Counted from the first letter of the stretch, positions 9,683-18,994 are shown. The stretch is DNA of 64,000 nt from JAEUIG01 sp046349775 (GCA_046349775.1 JAXMBS010000029.1:1-64000), one strand, 5' to 3'. A program made the numbers and translations. Notes: generated by a model not told the origin, from the letters alone.

Positions 9683-10527
9683 ATGGCGTCCGCCGATTCG
9701 CTCACGTTCCGTCCCCGGCTGCAGTGGCTGATCCTGCGGACCAGCATTGAGGAGCGGCTCGTCTATCGGGCCGATTTCGCCCTCGGCACGCTGTTCCGGT
9801 TCCTGCCGATCGTGACGCAGATTTTTCTGTGGGCGGCAATTTTTCAACAGCGCGACGGCCAGAGCGGGCGTCCCGCGATCGCCGGCTACGACTTTCACAG
9901 CATGGTGGCGTATTACCTGCTGGCCATGCTGGCGCGGGCGTTCTCCAGCATGCCCGGGCTATCCAGCGGAATTGCGCGAGGTCCGCGACGGGACCGTCAA
10001 GAAGTACCTGACGCAGCCGATCGACATGCTCGGCTACCTGTTCTGGCACCGCGTCGCGCACAAGCTGGTGTACTACGCGGTGGCGGCCGGACCGTTCTGC
10101 GCTGGTGTTCTGGCTGTGCCGGGACTTCTTCGGCGGCTGGCCGGACGCCGTCACGCTGGCGGCGTTCGTCGCGTCGCTGTTGATGTCGTTCCTGGTCGGC
10201 TTCCTGCTGGAAGCCCTGATCGGCATGATCGCCTTCTGGTTCCTGGAAGTCAGTTCGCTGCTGTTCATCTACATGATGCTGAACTACTTCCTGTCCGGGC
10301 ACATGCTGCCGCTGGACCTGTTCCCGCCGGCGGTGAATGCCGCCATCGAGTACCTGCCGTTCAAGTTCCTGGCGTACGTGCCGCCGGCGATCTTCCTCGG
10401 CCGGTACGATAACGCGCAGCTCGTGCAGGAACTGCTGCTCGAAGCGGGCTGGATCGTCCTGCTGCTGATCGCCAACCGTGTGGCCTTCGCGCGCGGCGTG
10501 CGGCGGTATGCGGCCTTTGGCGGGTAA
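9683..10527 (+). CDS. ABC-2 type transporter permease (two frame breaks)
   Basis: From the ATG at 9683 the protein starts with RPRLQWLILRTSIEERLVYR and a first membrane segment. The frame breaks near 9958, continues as LREVRDGTVKKYLTQPIDML, breaks again near 10100 and ends in frame with FWLCRDFFGGWPD and four hydrophobic segments to the stop at 10527. Restored, it has about 280 residues and six membrane segments. The REVRDGTVKKYLTQP motif is typical of the uncharacterised ABC-2 permeases of the DUF990/COG3694-COG4587 type. No ATPase or partner permease is adjacent, so the substrate is unknown. Both breaks look like single-base indels. Confidence 0.75.
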
Positions 10528-10543
10528 GCACCAAGTGTCCGTG

Positions 10544-11803
10544 CTACAGCTTCGGCGGCGGATTGACCGGAGCCGGGCCGCGATCTCCTTCGCGGCGGGG
10601 ACCTCGTTCGCCGTCCTGCCTTGGCCCACGATCACCGCGCGGCGGACCGCCTGACCCGTCCGGAGGCGGACCGCCAAACTCTCCACCGGGTGGCGGACCG
10701 GCTGGCGGCGGGCCATCTGGTCGTTCAAAGCGGTCACCGCGACCGAATGGCCCGTCCCCGGGACGCCCACCGCGGAAGAATCCCCCGCGTCCGCCGTCCG
10801 GACCGTTAAAGCGCGGAAACATTCCGCGACCGCCTCGATCCGGAAAGACTTCCCACAAATCTTTCATATCCAGGGAGTTCGACTGCTTGGCATACTCCCG
10901 TTCCAAATTGGATCGAAAGTCCGATGGTTCCAGTTCCAGCCACCGGTCGAGGTCGTCCTTCCGATCTTCGGGCCAATGGGCGACAAGTTCCTCCAGCTTC
11001 TCTGTTGTGGGTTGCTGGCGCCGGACCTCATTCTCATATTCCTTTAACACATTGCCGACGATCATTTGCAGGAACAGGAAGCGACGGAACTCTGCCGGCG
11101 CAGTTGGGAATTCTGGCGGCATCGTCAGACCAGGAATCTCTGCAACGATTGCGTCCAGGTCGAGGGGCGGCTCCAGCAACTGATCCAGCTTGCGCTTGTG
11201 GTGCCCCATGATACTGAACAGCGTGAAGTATCGGGCGACGCCCGTCTTCTCGCTGCCGTCATCCGCCTGCATACGTTTTCGGTCCTCCGGCGTCAGCGAA
11301 AGTCGATCCTCCAGCTTCCCCATCAGCATCGCGAGCTGGTCCGGCGTCAGGTCAGGCGCGTCCTGCAAAAACCGCCTTGAGCGCCACGTTCTCCATCGGC
11401 TCGCTTGCTCATCCCGTTGTCTGACGATCCGCTCCACTTCCGCGAGACGCCGATTGGAGTCGGTCTCGTTCCGCAGCGTTTGCCGGTCATATGCCGGATT
11501 GGAACCGAGCCATGCATAATAGCCCTCCATCGTGGCGTTGAGCTTGCCGCTCTTGTTGTCGGCGTCGTCCTGCAGCGCCGCATGCAGCCGACGATATTGC
11601 TCGCGCTGTTCGTCCGACAGCGTCTCATACTCTTGGATGTTCCGATTGAGCCGGTCCCGTTCCGTTTGCGGCATGGCAGCTACAGCCTGCTGGACGTCGT
11701 TCCAATTGTCCGGAGCCGCGCGCAACAACAGCGGCGGCGCGGCCAGCGCCAGGCCGCCGACGACGATGTACAGGGCGCGGTGGCTAACGGCGAGCCGGGG
11801 CAT
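10544..11803 (-). CDS. secreted hypothetical protein with Pro/Gly/Arg-rich tail
   Basis: A 419-residue protein with an N-terminal hydrophobic segment (YIVVGGLALAAPPLLLRAAP) likely to be a signal peptide or anchor. The body is helical and charged (RDRLNRNIQEYETLSDEQRE and similar stretches). The last 110 residues are almost only Gly, Pro, Arg, Asp and Glu, with short repeats such as PPPGG, RGDRGP and GERGPRREGDRGP, and are likely disordered. I do not recognise a family. Its start overlaps the anti-sigma gene end by 20 bases, making it the third gene of a sigma/anti-sigma operon and probably a partner or target of that system. Confidence 0.75.
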   Translation of the reverse strand: MPRLAVSHRALYIVVGGLALAAPPLLLRAAPDNWNDVQQAVAAMPQTERDRLNRNIQEYETLSDEQREQYRRLHAALQDDADNKSGKLNATMEGYYAWLGSNPAYDRQTLRNETDSNRRLAEVERIVRQRDEQASRWRTWRSRRFLQDAPDLTPDQLAMLMGKLEDRLSLTPEDRKRMQADDGSEKTGVARYFTLFSIMGHHKRKLDQLLEPPLDLDAIVAEIPGLTMPPEFPTAPAEFRRFLFLQMIVGNVLKEYENEVRRQQPTTEKLEELVAHWPEDRKDDLDRWLELEPSDFRSNLEREYAKQSNSLDMKDLWEVFPDRGGRGMFPRFNGPDGGRGGFFRGGRPGDGPFGRGDRFERPDGPPPAGPPPGGEFGGPPPDGSGGPPRGDRGPRQDGERGPRREGDRGPAPVNPPPKL

Positions 11804-12305
11804 TGGCCTGGTCCTGCATGTGTTGAAACAGCGTATGATTGCGGTTCAGTTGTTCGAGAAACGCCGCATCGCCGACTTCCTTGTACATATCCAGATTGCG
11901 GATGATGTCGAATTCACGGGCCTCCAAGTTGGCCGGATTCGGCGCCCATTGCTGCGTGGCCAAATATCCGACCGTCGACGCCGCAGCCAGCAGCAGACAC
12001 CACAGCAGCGGGCGGATCGACCGCTGCGCCTTCTGATACCAGGCGGCCTGAGTGATGTCGGGGCGCGACGTCTCCAGGCGGATCGTGGCAATCGTCCGTT
12101 CGGTGAACGCGGTCGTGGCCTGGTAGCGCGGGAGCTGATCGAGCAGGTCGTAGGTGCGGGCTAACTGTTCGACGTCGTTTCGCGCCACAGCGCTTTTCGC
12201 CAGGATCTTCTCGATGTCGGCGGACTCGGTTTCGTCGAGTTCGCCGTCGAGGTACGCGGTCAGGTTCGACCGTTGCTCCGGCGAGATGCGGCTGAACGTT
12301 TCCAT
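11784..12305 (-). CDS. anti-sigma factor, membrane-anchored
   Basis: About 173 residues from the ATG giving METFSRISPEQRSNLTAYLD. The N-terminal domain (LTAYLDGELDETESADIEKI) matches the cytoplasmic part of anti-sigma factors, but the HxxxCxxC zinc ligands are absent. A membrane segment (PLLWCLLLAAASTVGYLA) follows near residue 100, then a short outer domain. It should hold the ECF sigma coded 53 bases upstream at the membrane. An open longer reading upstream runs to 12353, but the chosen start fits homologous starts better. The gene overlaps its downstream neighbour, a sign of coupled translation. Confidence 0.85.
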   Translation of the reverse strand: METFSRISPEQRSNLTAYLDGELDETESADIEKILAKSAVARNDVEQLARTYDLLDQLPRYQATTAFTERTIATIRLETSRPDITQAAWYQKAQRSIRPLLWCLLLAAASTVGYLATQQWAPNPANLEAREFDIIRNLDMYKEVGDAAFLEQLNRNHTLFQHMQDQANAPARR

Positions 12306-12358
12306 CGCCCTGAGTCTTGTTGGTGGGTCGTCCGGTCTCGGCGACCGGGCCAATCGGT

Positions 12359-13006
12359 TTACCTGACGTAGCTTTCCAACCGCGTTCGCAGCGACTCCCG
12401 CGCCCGGGACAGCAACGACTTGACCGCCTGCGGCGACAATTCCATCGTCTCGCCGATGTCCACGTAGCTCATGCCTTCAAATTTGTGCAGCAGCAGCGCC
12501 ATCTGCTGACGTTCGCTCAGGGACTCCAGCGCCTCCCGGACGTGTTGCTGCAACTCGTGCCGGTCGAGCAGCCGGGTGGGCATCAGCGCCGACTTGTCCG
12601 CCAGCAGTTGTTCCGCGGGCCGGGCGCCCAGCGGTCCGGATTCCTCCGTCTTGAGTTGAACTTCCTTGCGGCGGCCGCGCGATCGACGCGAATTGCTCGC
12701 CAGGTTGTTGGCGATGCGGAACACCCATGTCGAAAACTTGGCGTTCGGCTGATATCCGTTCCGGGCGCGGTAAATCCGCAGGAAGACTTCCTGTGTCAGA
12801 TCCTCGGCCGTCTCCTGATTCCCGACGAGATGCGCGAGGATGCTGACCAGCCGGTCCTGATAGCTGCTCACCAGGCGCGAAAACGCCGCCTCGTCCCCTT
12901 TCTGGACGCGCAGCATCAATTGCACGTCGGGATCGCACAGGTACGACGACGAAGTATCAGTGGTCGTCGGCACTGGCCTGTCTGCTTCCCGGACAACGGT
13001 GGTCAT
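12359..13006 (-). CDS. ECF RNA polymerase sigma factor (RpoE-like)
   Basis: A 215-residue sigma-70 family protein. Region 2 reads FSRLVSSYQDRLVSILAHLV then ETAEDLTQEVFLRIYRARN and FSTWVFRIANNLASNS; region 4 reads LSERQQMALLLHKFEGMSYV followed by ELSPQAVKSLLSRARESLR. About 25 residues of disordered N-terminus precede region 2. It heads a leftward operon with an anti-sigma factor and a secreted protein of unknown function. By family analogy it is kept inactive by the anti-sigma factor until an envelope signal arrives. The target promoters are not known. Confidence 0.93.
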   Translation of the reverse strand: MTTVVREADRPVPTTTDTSSSYLCDPDVQLMLRVQKGDEAAFSRLVSSYQDRLVSILAHLVGNQETAEDLTQEVFLRIYRARNGYQPNAKFSTWVFRIANNLASNSRRSRGRRKEVQLKTEESGPLGARPAEQLLADKSALMPTRLLDRHELQQHVREALESLSERQQMALLLHKFEGMSYVDIGETMELSPQAVKSLLSRARESLRTRLESYVR

Positions 13007-13203
13007 TGATTGAACCCCGCAAACCGCGAAAGGTTCCGGCGGTCTGAGCAGCGTAACGGCAGATGTGTCCCAATTGGCGCCGCCAGATTATATCCCCGCC
13101 GCGGCCTGCGACCAAGCAGTGAGCCGAACGAGTGAACTATCCCGTCACGCCCCTCCGGCCGATAGAATCCGCCGTGGATCCTCGTTCGTTGTGAGCCCCC
13201 GCT

Positions 13204-14949
13204 TTGCCTGGTCCGAGTTCGACGCTCCGTTCTCCGCCGGATACCGTGCCGACGTTGCGACCGGCAACGCCGCCATCATCCGCCAAGCCCGGTGGGCTCC
13301 GCGCGCTGACCGAGTGGCTGGTCCTACTGGCATTGGCCGTGACGCTGTTCCGCTGTTTCGGCGTCGAGAGCTACATGATTTCCACCGGCTCGATGGCGCC
13401 CTGTCTGCTGGGCTTTCACACGCGGATCACCTGCCCGGCGTGCGGCCTGGTCTTCGCGCATGGGGCGCCGTCGCCGACCGATCCGGCGGAGACGCCGCGG
13501 CAGCGCGTCCTCAACGCACAGGCGGTGGCGCTCAGTGGCGACGGGCCGGAAACCATCCCGTGTCCCAACTGCAGTCGGCTCTGCGCGATTGGCCGGCAGG
13601 CGGATCGGACAGAAGGGGACCAGTTGCTCGTTCACAAAGACGCCTACATGTGGCGCGAGCTGGCCGGGAAAGGGGGGCCCAGGCGCTGGGAGATTGTCGT
13701 TTTCCGGAATCCCGATGATGCGCAGCTGGCGTATGTGAAACGGATCGTCGGGTTGCCGGGAGAGACAATCGAATTGGTGGACGGGGACGTGTTCGCCGAT
13801 GGCAAGTTGCAACGCAAGCCGCTCAGCGCCCAGCTCAGCGTGCGGATTCCGGTGTCGTTGCACGACCATGCCGTGCTCGACGACGATTTGAACTGGGAAC
13901 CGCGCTGGCAGCCGTCCACGCCGGGCTCGGCCTGGAACGTCTCGGACACCCGGTTCCTGCATGTGCCGCGAACGGCGCCCGCCGGTTCCTCAACCACGCC
14001 GGCGAAGCCCGAATCCTGGGATTGGATCACGTATCGCCACTGGGTGCGCTCCGGCGGCGCGACCGTCACCTCCGTCGCGCTGTCGCGCTGGCCGGACGGA
14101 CTGGCGCCGCCCGATGCGATCCTTTCGCCCCTGCAATATGACGCCGCCGGCCGGCGACTCACGTGCCTGGGCGCACTCTCGCACGCGCAATGGGAACGCT
14201 GGGACGCCGCGACGCAGGACCGCGATTTCCAGAAGGCGCTGTGGGAGCTGTATCAGGAGTCGCACGTCGTCGCGCTGACTGATGCCTCGCCCTACAACGC
14301 GCCCGGGGCAACGCCTCCGAATTTCATCCACGACCTGCTGCTGGAGCTCGCGCTCGAGTGGCGCGGTGGCGCCGGAGAATTCGCCATCGAGATGACCGAT
14401 GGCGCGCGCGAGTTCCGTGCCGAACTGGACTTTGGCCGGGGCGAAGTGCGGTTGATCGCCGACGACAACGCGGTGCTCGCGAAGACGTCCTGGAAAGTGG
14501 TTCGCGACGCACCCATGGTGCTGGTGATGTCAGTCTTTGATCAACAACTCCTGCTGGCACAGGACGGCCGGATGGTCTGTGATCCGATCCCGTATCAACG
14601 CGGGGCGGAACCGCTGAAACCGCTGCGGCGGCCGGTCCGATTCGGCGTCCGCAACGCGGCTGTCGCGGTCAGTCACGTCGGACTGTTTCGCGATGTGTTT
14701 TACACGAACAACCCCGAACGTACATCACAAACGTATACGCTGCCGGAGCGCGAGTATTTCGTCCTGGGGGACAACAGTGGCGTGTCAATTGATAGCCGCA
14801 ATTGGGAGCGCCCTGGAGTGCCGGAATCCAGCTTGATCGGGAAACCGCTGGTATTGCATCTTCCGTCCCGGTCCCTGCGGCTGGAATGGGGGGACAAAGT
14901 CCGGCAGATCCGCGTTCCTGACTTCTCCCGAATGCGTTACATTCGATAG
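13204..14949 (+). CDS. lepB: signal peptidase I with zinc ribbon and long insertion
   Basis: A 581-residue S26A signal peptidase. One membrane segment (TEWLVLLALAVTLFRCFGV) comes first, then the catalytic serine box STGSMAP with Ser63, the lysine box YVKRIVGLPGE with Lys179 and the GDNS box at residues 522-525. Two pairs of cysteines (CPAC, CPNC) between the serine and lysine boxes look like a zinc ribbon. An insertion of about 330 residues, with beta-rich segments such as RPVRFGVRNAAVAVSHVGLF, separates the lysine and GDNS boxes. Usual bacterial enzymes have 200-320 residues. No ATG fits upstream of the membrane segment; TTG at 13204 is the best start. It lies just upstream of a second enzyme of the same design. 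Confidence 0.85.
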   Translation: MPGPSSTLRSPPDTVPTLRPATPPSSAKPGGLRALTEWLVLLALAVTLFRCFGVESYMISTGSMAPCLLGFHTRITCPACGLVFAHGAPSPTDPAETPRQRVLNAQAVALSGDGPETIPCPNCSRLCAIGRQADRTEGDQLLVHKDAYMWRELAGKGGPRRWEIVVFRNPDDAQLAYVKRIVGLPGETIELVDGDVFADGKLQRKPLSAQLSVRIPVSLHDHAVLDDDLNWEPRWQPSTPGSAWNVSDTRFLHVPRTAPAGSSTTPAKPESWDWITYRHWVRSGGATVTSVALSRWPDGLAPPDAILSPLQYDAAGRRLTCLGALSHAQWERWDAATQDRDFQKALWELYQESHVVALTDASPYNAPGATPPNFIHDLLLELALEWRGGAGEFAIEMTDGAREFRAELDFGRGEVRLIADDNAVLAKTSWKVVRDAPMVLVMSVFDQQLLLAQDGRMVCDPIPYQRGAEPLKPLRRPVRFGVRNAAVAVSHVGLFRDVFYTNNPERTSQTYTLPEREYFVLGDNSGVSIDSRNWERPGVPESSLIGKPLVLHLPSRSLRLEWGDKVRQIRVPDFSRMRYIR

Positions 14950-15053
14950 GGTTATCGGTCGTAGGTTTTCGGTAAGACCGTCAAGAACGGCCGTCAAACA
15001 ACGAATACCGGGCGATTGCAATTCACCGATAACCGACAATCGATAACCGATCA
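14950..15053. repeat. inverted word-repeat element, CCGATAACC family
   Basis: The left arm (GGTTATCGGTCGTAGGTTTT then CGGTAAG, from 14950) and the right arm (CACCGATAACCGACAATCGA then TAACCGAT, from 15024) are near-complements built of repeated eight-base words. They could pair around a central CCGT/ACGG-containing loop. The element fills the gap between the two signal peptidase genes and could end or modulate transcription there. Confidence 0.7.
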
Positions 15054-15060
15054 GCCCCCC

Positions 15061-16929
15061 ATGGCCCGTTCCGAAGCCTCCGCCCGTCCCGCCACGAATG
15101 TCGTCCCCCCGGCCGGAGAGCGCGCCGCGGCCCAGTCTCATATTAACGTCAGGCCCAAAGAGAGCTGGCGCGACACGCTGGAGTCGATCGTCTTCGCATT
15201 CGTCCTCGCGTTCCTGTTCCGGACGTTTGAAGCCGAGGCATTCGTCATCCCCACCGGGTCGATGGCCCCCACCCTCCGTGGACGCCACAAGGAGTGTCAA
15301 TGCGAGCAATGCGGCTTCGACGTTGTCGTCGGCGCGAGCGATGAAGTCGATCCGGACTCGGGATATCTCCGCTGGAGTGTCGACGCGCAGGGACACTACC
15401 GGATGGGGCCGCGGATCAAGTCGGCCGTCTGCCCCAACTGCGGCTTCGAGAACACCGATCTCGACCACAAGCTGGCGTTCAACGGCGACCGCATCCTGGT
15501 CAACAAGTACCCGTACGAGTTCGGCGATCCGGACCGGTTCGACGTGTTCGTTTTCAAATGGCCGGAGAAACCGGAAACGAACTACATCAAACGGCTCGTC
15601 GGACTGCCGAACGAAACCATTCGCATCAAGCAGGGGGATTTGTACCAGTGGAATCCGAACGCTCCCGTAGCGGAACAAATCCTCCGCAAAGCGCCGGATA
15701 AGCAGCGCGCCCTCCAGATTCCCGTCTACGACGACGCCTATCCGCCGAAGAAACTGCTCGAGGCCGGCTGGCCGGAACGCTGGCACGCGATGCAGCGGAT
15801 GACCGGCCCCGGTCAACTCGGCGACTGGTCCGACGCCGACGGCTGGACCCTGGACATGGCTTCGCGGACATATGCAGCTGCGGAGTCCGCCGATCTCGCC
15901 TGGCTGCGCTACCGCCACTACGTGCCGCAACCGTCGGATTGGGAGACGCTGGCCGCCGGTGGCTCGCTGCAGCCCAAACCGCGGCTGGTGTCGGACTTCT
16001 GCGGCTACAACGCGTACACCGGGCAACAGCTGGGCAGCGAGGCCAGCGACGTCCGACAGATCGACGTCGGTCCGTACTGGGTCAGCGACCTGACCGTCAA
16101 TTTCGACCTCGAACTGAAACAGATCGCCGACGGCGCCGAAGTCGTGCTGGAACTGGGCGACGGCGTCCACATCCGTCGCTGCCGCATCGATCCGTCCGCA
16201 GGGACGGCCAAGCTGCTCGACGGTCGCCAGACGGCCGGCGAGATCGAAGAACGCGAACTGGCGCACGCCGACATCGCGATCAAGGGGCCGGGGGCCTACT
16301 CGATCTCGTTCGCCAATGTCGATGACCGGCTCTGTCTGTGGATTGATGATGAACTGGTCGAATTCGGCGATGCGGCAGAGTACGAACTCCAGGGACTCAG
16401 CAATCACACTCCGAACGACAACGACCTGACGCCGATCGGCATCGCCGTCCGCGGCGCACAGGCGGAGGTCTCGCACCTGATCGTGCAGCGCGACATCTTC
16501 TACCGCGCCGAATCGCGCTACAATTCGCCGGACCAGTACCGCTTCCGTGCTGCGCTGGCCGCCAACTTGAGTCGGCCCGCCGCATGGGCCGAAGTCTACA
16601 GCGCGGGCGCCGCCGAGCTGGATCAGCTCGATCTGCCCATTCCCGAAGGGCACTACCTGGCGCTGGGAGACAACAGTCCCCGCAGCAGCGACAGCCGGAT
16701 GTGGGAAGATGTGCAGACCGTCGAACGCAACTTTCTCGTCGGCAAGGCGTTCTTCACCTATTGGCCACATGCGGTCCCCTTCCTGAACGACGGGGAGGGG
16801 TATCCGATCTGGTGGCATAAGGCATTCGCCACGGACCGTCTCGGCGAGTCGGTCGTGACTGTCAAAGACTACCCGAAGTACACTGTGCCGTTTTATCCGG
16901 CAATCGATCGGATGCGCCGCATCCGTTAG
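15061..16929 (+). CDS. lepB: signal peptidase I with zinc ribbon and long insertion (second copy)
   Basis: About 622 residues from the ATG at 15061; an upstream in-frame ATG at 15016 lies inside a repeat element and is rejected. One membrane segment (ESIVFAFVLAFLFRTFEAEA), serine box PTGSMAP with Ser67, lysine box YIKRLVGLPNE with Lys177 and GDNS box at residues 536-539. Two cysteine pairs (CEQC, CPNC) flank a segment between the serine and lysine boxes, as in the first copy. The insertion of about 350 residues before GDNS contains beta-rich stretches resembling a concanavalin/LamG-like fold. It removes signal peptides on the outer face of the membrane. Two such enzymes in tandem suggest duplication and separate substrate sets. 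Confidence 0.88.
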   Translation: MARSEASARPATNVVPPAGERAAAQSHINVRPKESWRDTLESIVFAFVLAFLFRTFEAEAFVIPTGSMAPTLRGRHKECQCEQCGFDVVVGASDEVDPDSGYLRWSVDAQGHYRMGPRIKSAVCPNCGFENTDLDHKLAFNGDRILVNKYPYEFGDPDRFDVFVFKWPEKPETNYIKRLVGLPNETIRIKQGDLYQWNPNAPVAEQILRKAPDKQRALQIPVYDDAYPPKKLLEAGWPERWHAMQRMTGPGQLGDWSDADGWTLDMASRTYAAAESADLAWLRYRHYVPQPSDWETLAAGGSLQPKPRLVSDFCGYNAYTGQQLGSEASDVRQIDVGPYWVSDLTVNFDLELKQIADGAEVVLELGDGVHIRRCRIDPSAGTAKLLDGRQTAGEIEERELAHADIAIKGPGAYSISFANVDDRLCLWIDDELVEFGDAAEYELQGLSNHTPNDNDLTPIGIAVRGAQAEVSHLIVQRDIFYRAESRYNSPDQYRFRAALAANLSRPAAWAEVYSAGAAELDQLDLPIPEGHYLALGDNSPRSSDSRMWEDVQTVERNFLVGKAFFTYWPHAVPFLNDGEGYPIWWHKAFATDRLGESVVTVKDYPKYTVPFYPAIDRMRRIR

Positions 16930-16935
16930 CTGTTC

Positions 16936-16975
16936 AATCCTGGTGGCACGTCCCTGAATCCTGGGTGGCACGTCC
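16936..16975. repeat. direct repeat containing GGTGGCACGTCC
   Basis: Two near-identical copies, AATCCTGGTGGCACGTCC and AATCCTGGGTGGCACGTCC, stand three bases apart just past the second signal peptidase gene. The core GTGGCAC is shared with hairpin elements at 32199, 44094 and 58293. Confidence 0.6.
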
Positions 16976-17055
16976 TTTCGCGGAGCGCAGGGAGTGGTGA
17001 CGCACTCAGGAAATGGGCATCGACAAACATCTGCTGCACGTCAGGGAGGACGCAC

Positions 17056-17826
17056 ATGCCACTGCTGGAATGCCACAACCTAGTCAAGGTCTACCCCGGC
17101 GGTAAGCGGGCGGTGGACGGCATTTCCTTCGCTGTCGAGCACGCGGAAATCGTCGGGCTGCTCGGTCCCAACGGGGCCGGCAAGACGACCACTTTCCGCA
17201 TGGCCTGCGGCCTGATCGCTCCGACCGAAGGAGACGTCTTCCTCGGCGGCGAGGACGTCACCGACTGGCCAATGTACGAACGTGCCCGTACCGGTATGGG
17301 CTACCTGCCGCAGGACCAGAGCATCTTCGTCAAGCTGACCGTCGAGCAGAACATCCAGGCGATCCTCGAGTTCCTCCCGCACTCCTACCGGGAACGGCAG
17401 CAGATCATCGACGAGTTGCTGGCCAAATTCGGTCTCACGGACCGCCGCAAGCAGATTGCGTCAACGCTCTCCGGCGGCGAGCGGCGCCGGCTGGAAATCG
17501 CCCGCTGCCTCGCCAGCCGGCCGCAGATCATTCTCCTGGATGAACCGTTCACAGGCATCGATCCGCGAACGATCAACGACATTCAGGACATCATTTCCGA
17601 ATTGCGCGACAGCGGCATTGCCATCCTGCTGACCGACCACCGCGAGCGCGAAACGCTGACGATCACGGACCGCAACTACATCATCTGCCACGGGACCGTC
17701 ATCGTCGGCGGCAATGCGGAAACGGTCTTGAACGATCCGATTGCACAGGACCTGTACTTCGGCAAGCGGTTCGACGCCACCTCGATCATTGACCAGAAAT
17801 CGAACTACCGCAGCGAAGCGGCATAG
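17056..17826 (+). CDS. lptB: LptB-like ABC transporter ATP-binding protein
   Basis: A 256-residue ABC ATPase. Walker A is GPNGAGKTTTF near residue 37, the signature LSGGERRRLEIAR near residue 137, Walker B IILLDEPFTGID near residue 158 and the H-loop in LLTDHRERETL. The pattern VKVYPGGKRAVDGISFAV and the ending region AETVLNDPIAQDLYFGKRF are typical of LptB, the cytoplasmic motor that extracts lipopolysaccharide from the inner membrane. The other lpt genes are not in the window, so assignment rests on sequence alone. The ribosome binding site AGGGAGGA lies eight bases upstream of the ATG. Confidence 0.88.
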   Translation: MPLLECHNLVKVYPGGKRAVDGISFAVEHAEIVGLLGPNGAGKTTTFRMACGLIAPTEGDVFLGGEDVTDWPMYERARTGMGYLPQDQSIFVKLTVEQNIQAILEFLPHSYRERQQIIDELLAKFGLTDRRKQIASTLSGGERRRLEIARCLASRPQIILLDEPFTGIDPRTINDIQDIISELRDSGIAILLTDHRERETLTITDRNYIICHGTVIVGGNAETVLNDPIAQDLYFGKRFDATSIIDQKSNYRSEAA

Positions 17827-17949
17827 TGCCGCATTTCGTTTTTCCGGTATCCTGAATCCCTCGGCACGCGCCGGGACCGAATCCTCGCCTTGATTTTGCA
17901 CGGCGCTCGATCGACACTGAGTCGAGCAATTTCAGGGGTACACAAACCG

Positions 17950-18201
17950 ATGCCGACGATTCAGACAGCGCCGCAGGCGCTCGACCGGCACTTCCTGGAC
18001 ATCCGTTGCGGCCTGCTCGATCTGGCCGCAGCACTGGACCGCATCGAACGCTCCGATGCGTTCGCGTCTGCCAAAGGTGACGCACGGCTCGCACAGATTC
18101 GGCAGGCGATTGGAATTCTCGCCAGCGACGGCGGCGACCGCGCCGAGCGGATTCAACTGCTGTTCAGCGACGCATACGTCGCCGGCTGGAACAAGAAGTA
18201 G
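17950..18201 (+). CDS. small hypothetical protein
   Basis: An 83-residue protein from the ATG at 17950 (MPTIQTAPQALDRHFLDIRC). It is helical and acidic-basic mixed, with no signal peptide, membrane segment or known motif. It stands in the same direction as the LptB-like gene, 123 bases after it, and 76 bases before a GNAT-like gene. Codon use matches its neighbours, which supports a real gene. Function unknown. Confidence 0.65.
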   Translation: MPTIQTAPQALDRHFLDIRCGLLDLAAALDRIERSDAFASAKGDARLAQIRQAIGILASDGGDRAERIQLLFSDAYVAGWNKK

Positions 18202-18277
18202 TCGAACGATCAACGAAATCGGCCGGGCTTCTCCGCAGCGGCCGAGCCGTTGGCCTTTCTTGTCGCAGGGGCCCGTC

Positions 18278-18994
18278 ATGGAACGCTGGTTCCCGCGTCT
18301 CGCGGTTCCGATGACGTGGGAGCAGTTCCGCCAGTTGCCGCAGCACGCGGCGTTTCGGTACGAGTATCTCGACGGCGTGGCAAAGCTGACGTCCCGGCCG
18401 CGCCGCTACCACGCGCTCTTGTCGTTCCCAGACGCGCCGCCCCTCCCGCGACCGAATGCCGCAACGGTCCGTTCGCTGCAGGCAGACGACTGGCAACGAC
18501 TGCCTTCGGTCTTCGCCGCGGCGTTCGCCGGTTCGCCGCCGTTCTCGCTGCTGACGCTCGAGCAGCGGTTGGCGGCGGCTGAAGACTGTCTTGAGCGGAC
18601 GCAGGCCGGCGAATTCGGAGCGACGATTGAGCCCGCGTCGTTCATCGCATTTGTGGAAGACCGGATCGCGGCTGCGATCATCATCACGCTCCTGCAGGCT
18701 GGAGACCTGGAGCGATTCGACGATCCCCGCTGGGGGGAACGGCCGCCGCTCGATCCGCTGTCACAGCGTTGGGGACGTCCGCATGTGACCTGGGTGCTGA
18801 CCGCGCCGGAGCACGCGCGGCAGGGGCTGGCTTCGGTGCTGCTCGAACGCTCGGTCGCCGTGCTCACGGACTTGGGATATCACGAGCTGGCAAGCACATT
18901 TCTGCTGGGAAACGAGCCGAGCGCTCTCTGGCACTGGCGAAACGGTTTCCGGCTGCTGCGCTACGTCGGGTCTGGCAGGCGGATCGAAGGTTAA
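18278..18994 (+). CDS. GNAT family acetyltransferase-like protein
   Basis: About 238 residues from the ATG at 18278; a longer upstream reading overlaps the preceding small gene and is rejected. The C-terminal half has the GNAT pattern: VTWVLTAPEHARQGLASVLL (acetyl-CoA loop with ARQGLAS) and a final LASTFLLGNEPSALWHWRNG that matches the GNAT ending 'N..a...y.k.GF'. The first 75 residues have no clear homology and may be a separate small domain. The substrate is unknown. The sequence shows no partner gene. Confidence 0.7.
   Translation: MERWFPRLAVPMTWEQFRQLPQHAAFRYEYLDGVAKLTSRPRRYHALLSFPDAPPLPRPNAATVRSLQADDWQRLPSVFAAAFAGSPPFSLLTLEQRLAAAEDCLERTQAGEFGATIEPASFIAFVEDRIAAAIIITLLQAGDLERFDDPRWGERPPLDPLSQRWGRPHVTWVLTAPEHARQGLASVLLERSVAVLTDLGYHELASTFLLGNEPSALWHWRNGFRLLRYVGSGRRIEG

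Noticed and set aside
14785..16971. 728-residue minus-strand reading over the second signal peptidase
   Set aside because: No domain or start signal; the plus strand has Ser/Lys/GDNS boxes in order.
17056..17826. LptB-like ATPase as partner of the ABC-2 permease at 9683
   Set aside because: They are over 6 kb apart with unrelated genes between, and the ATPase has LptB-specific features.
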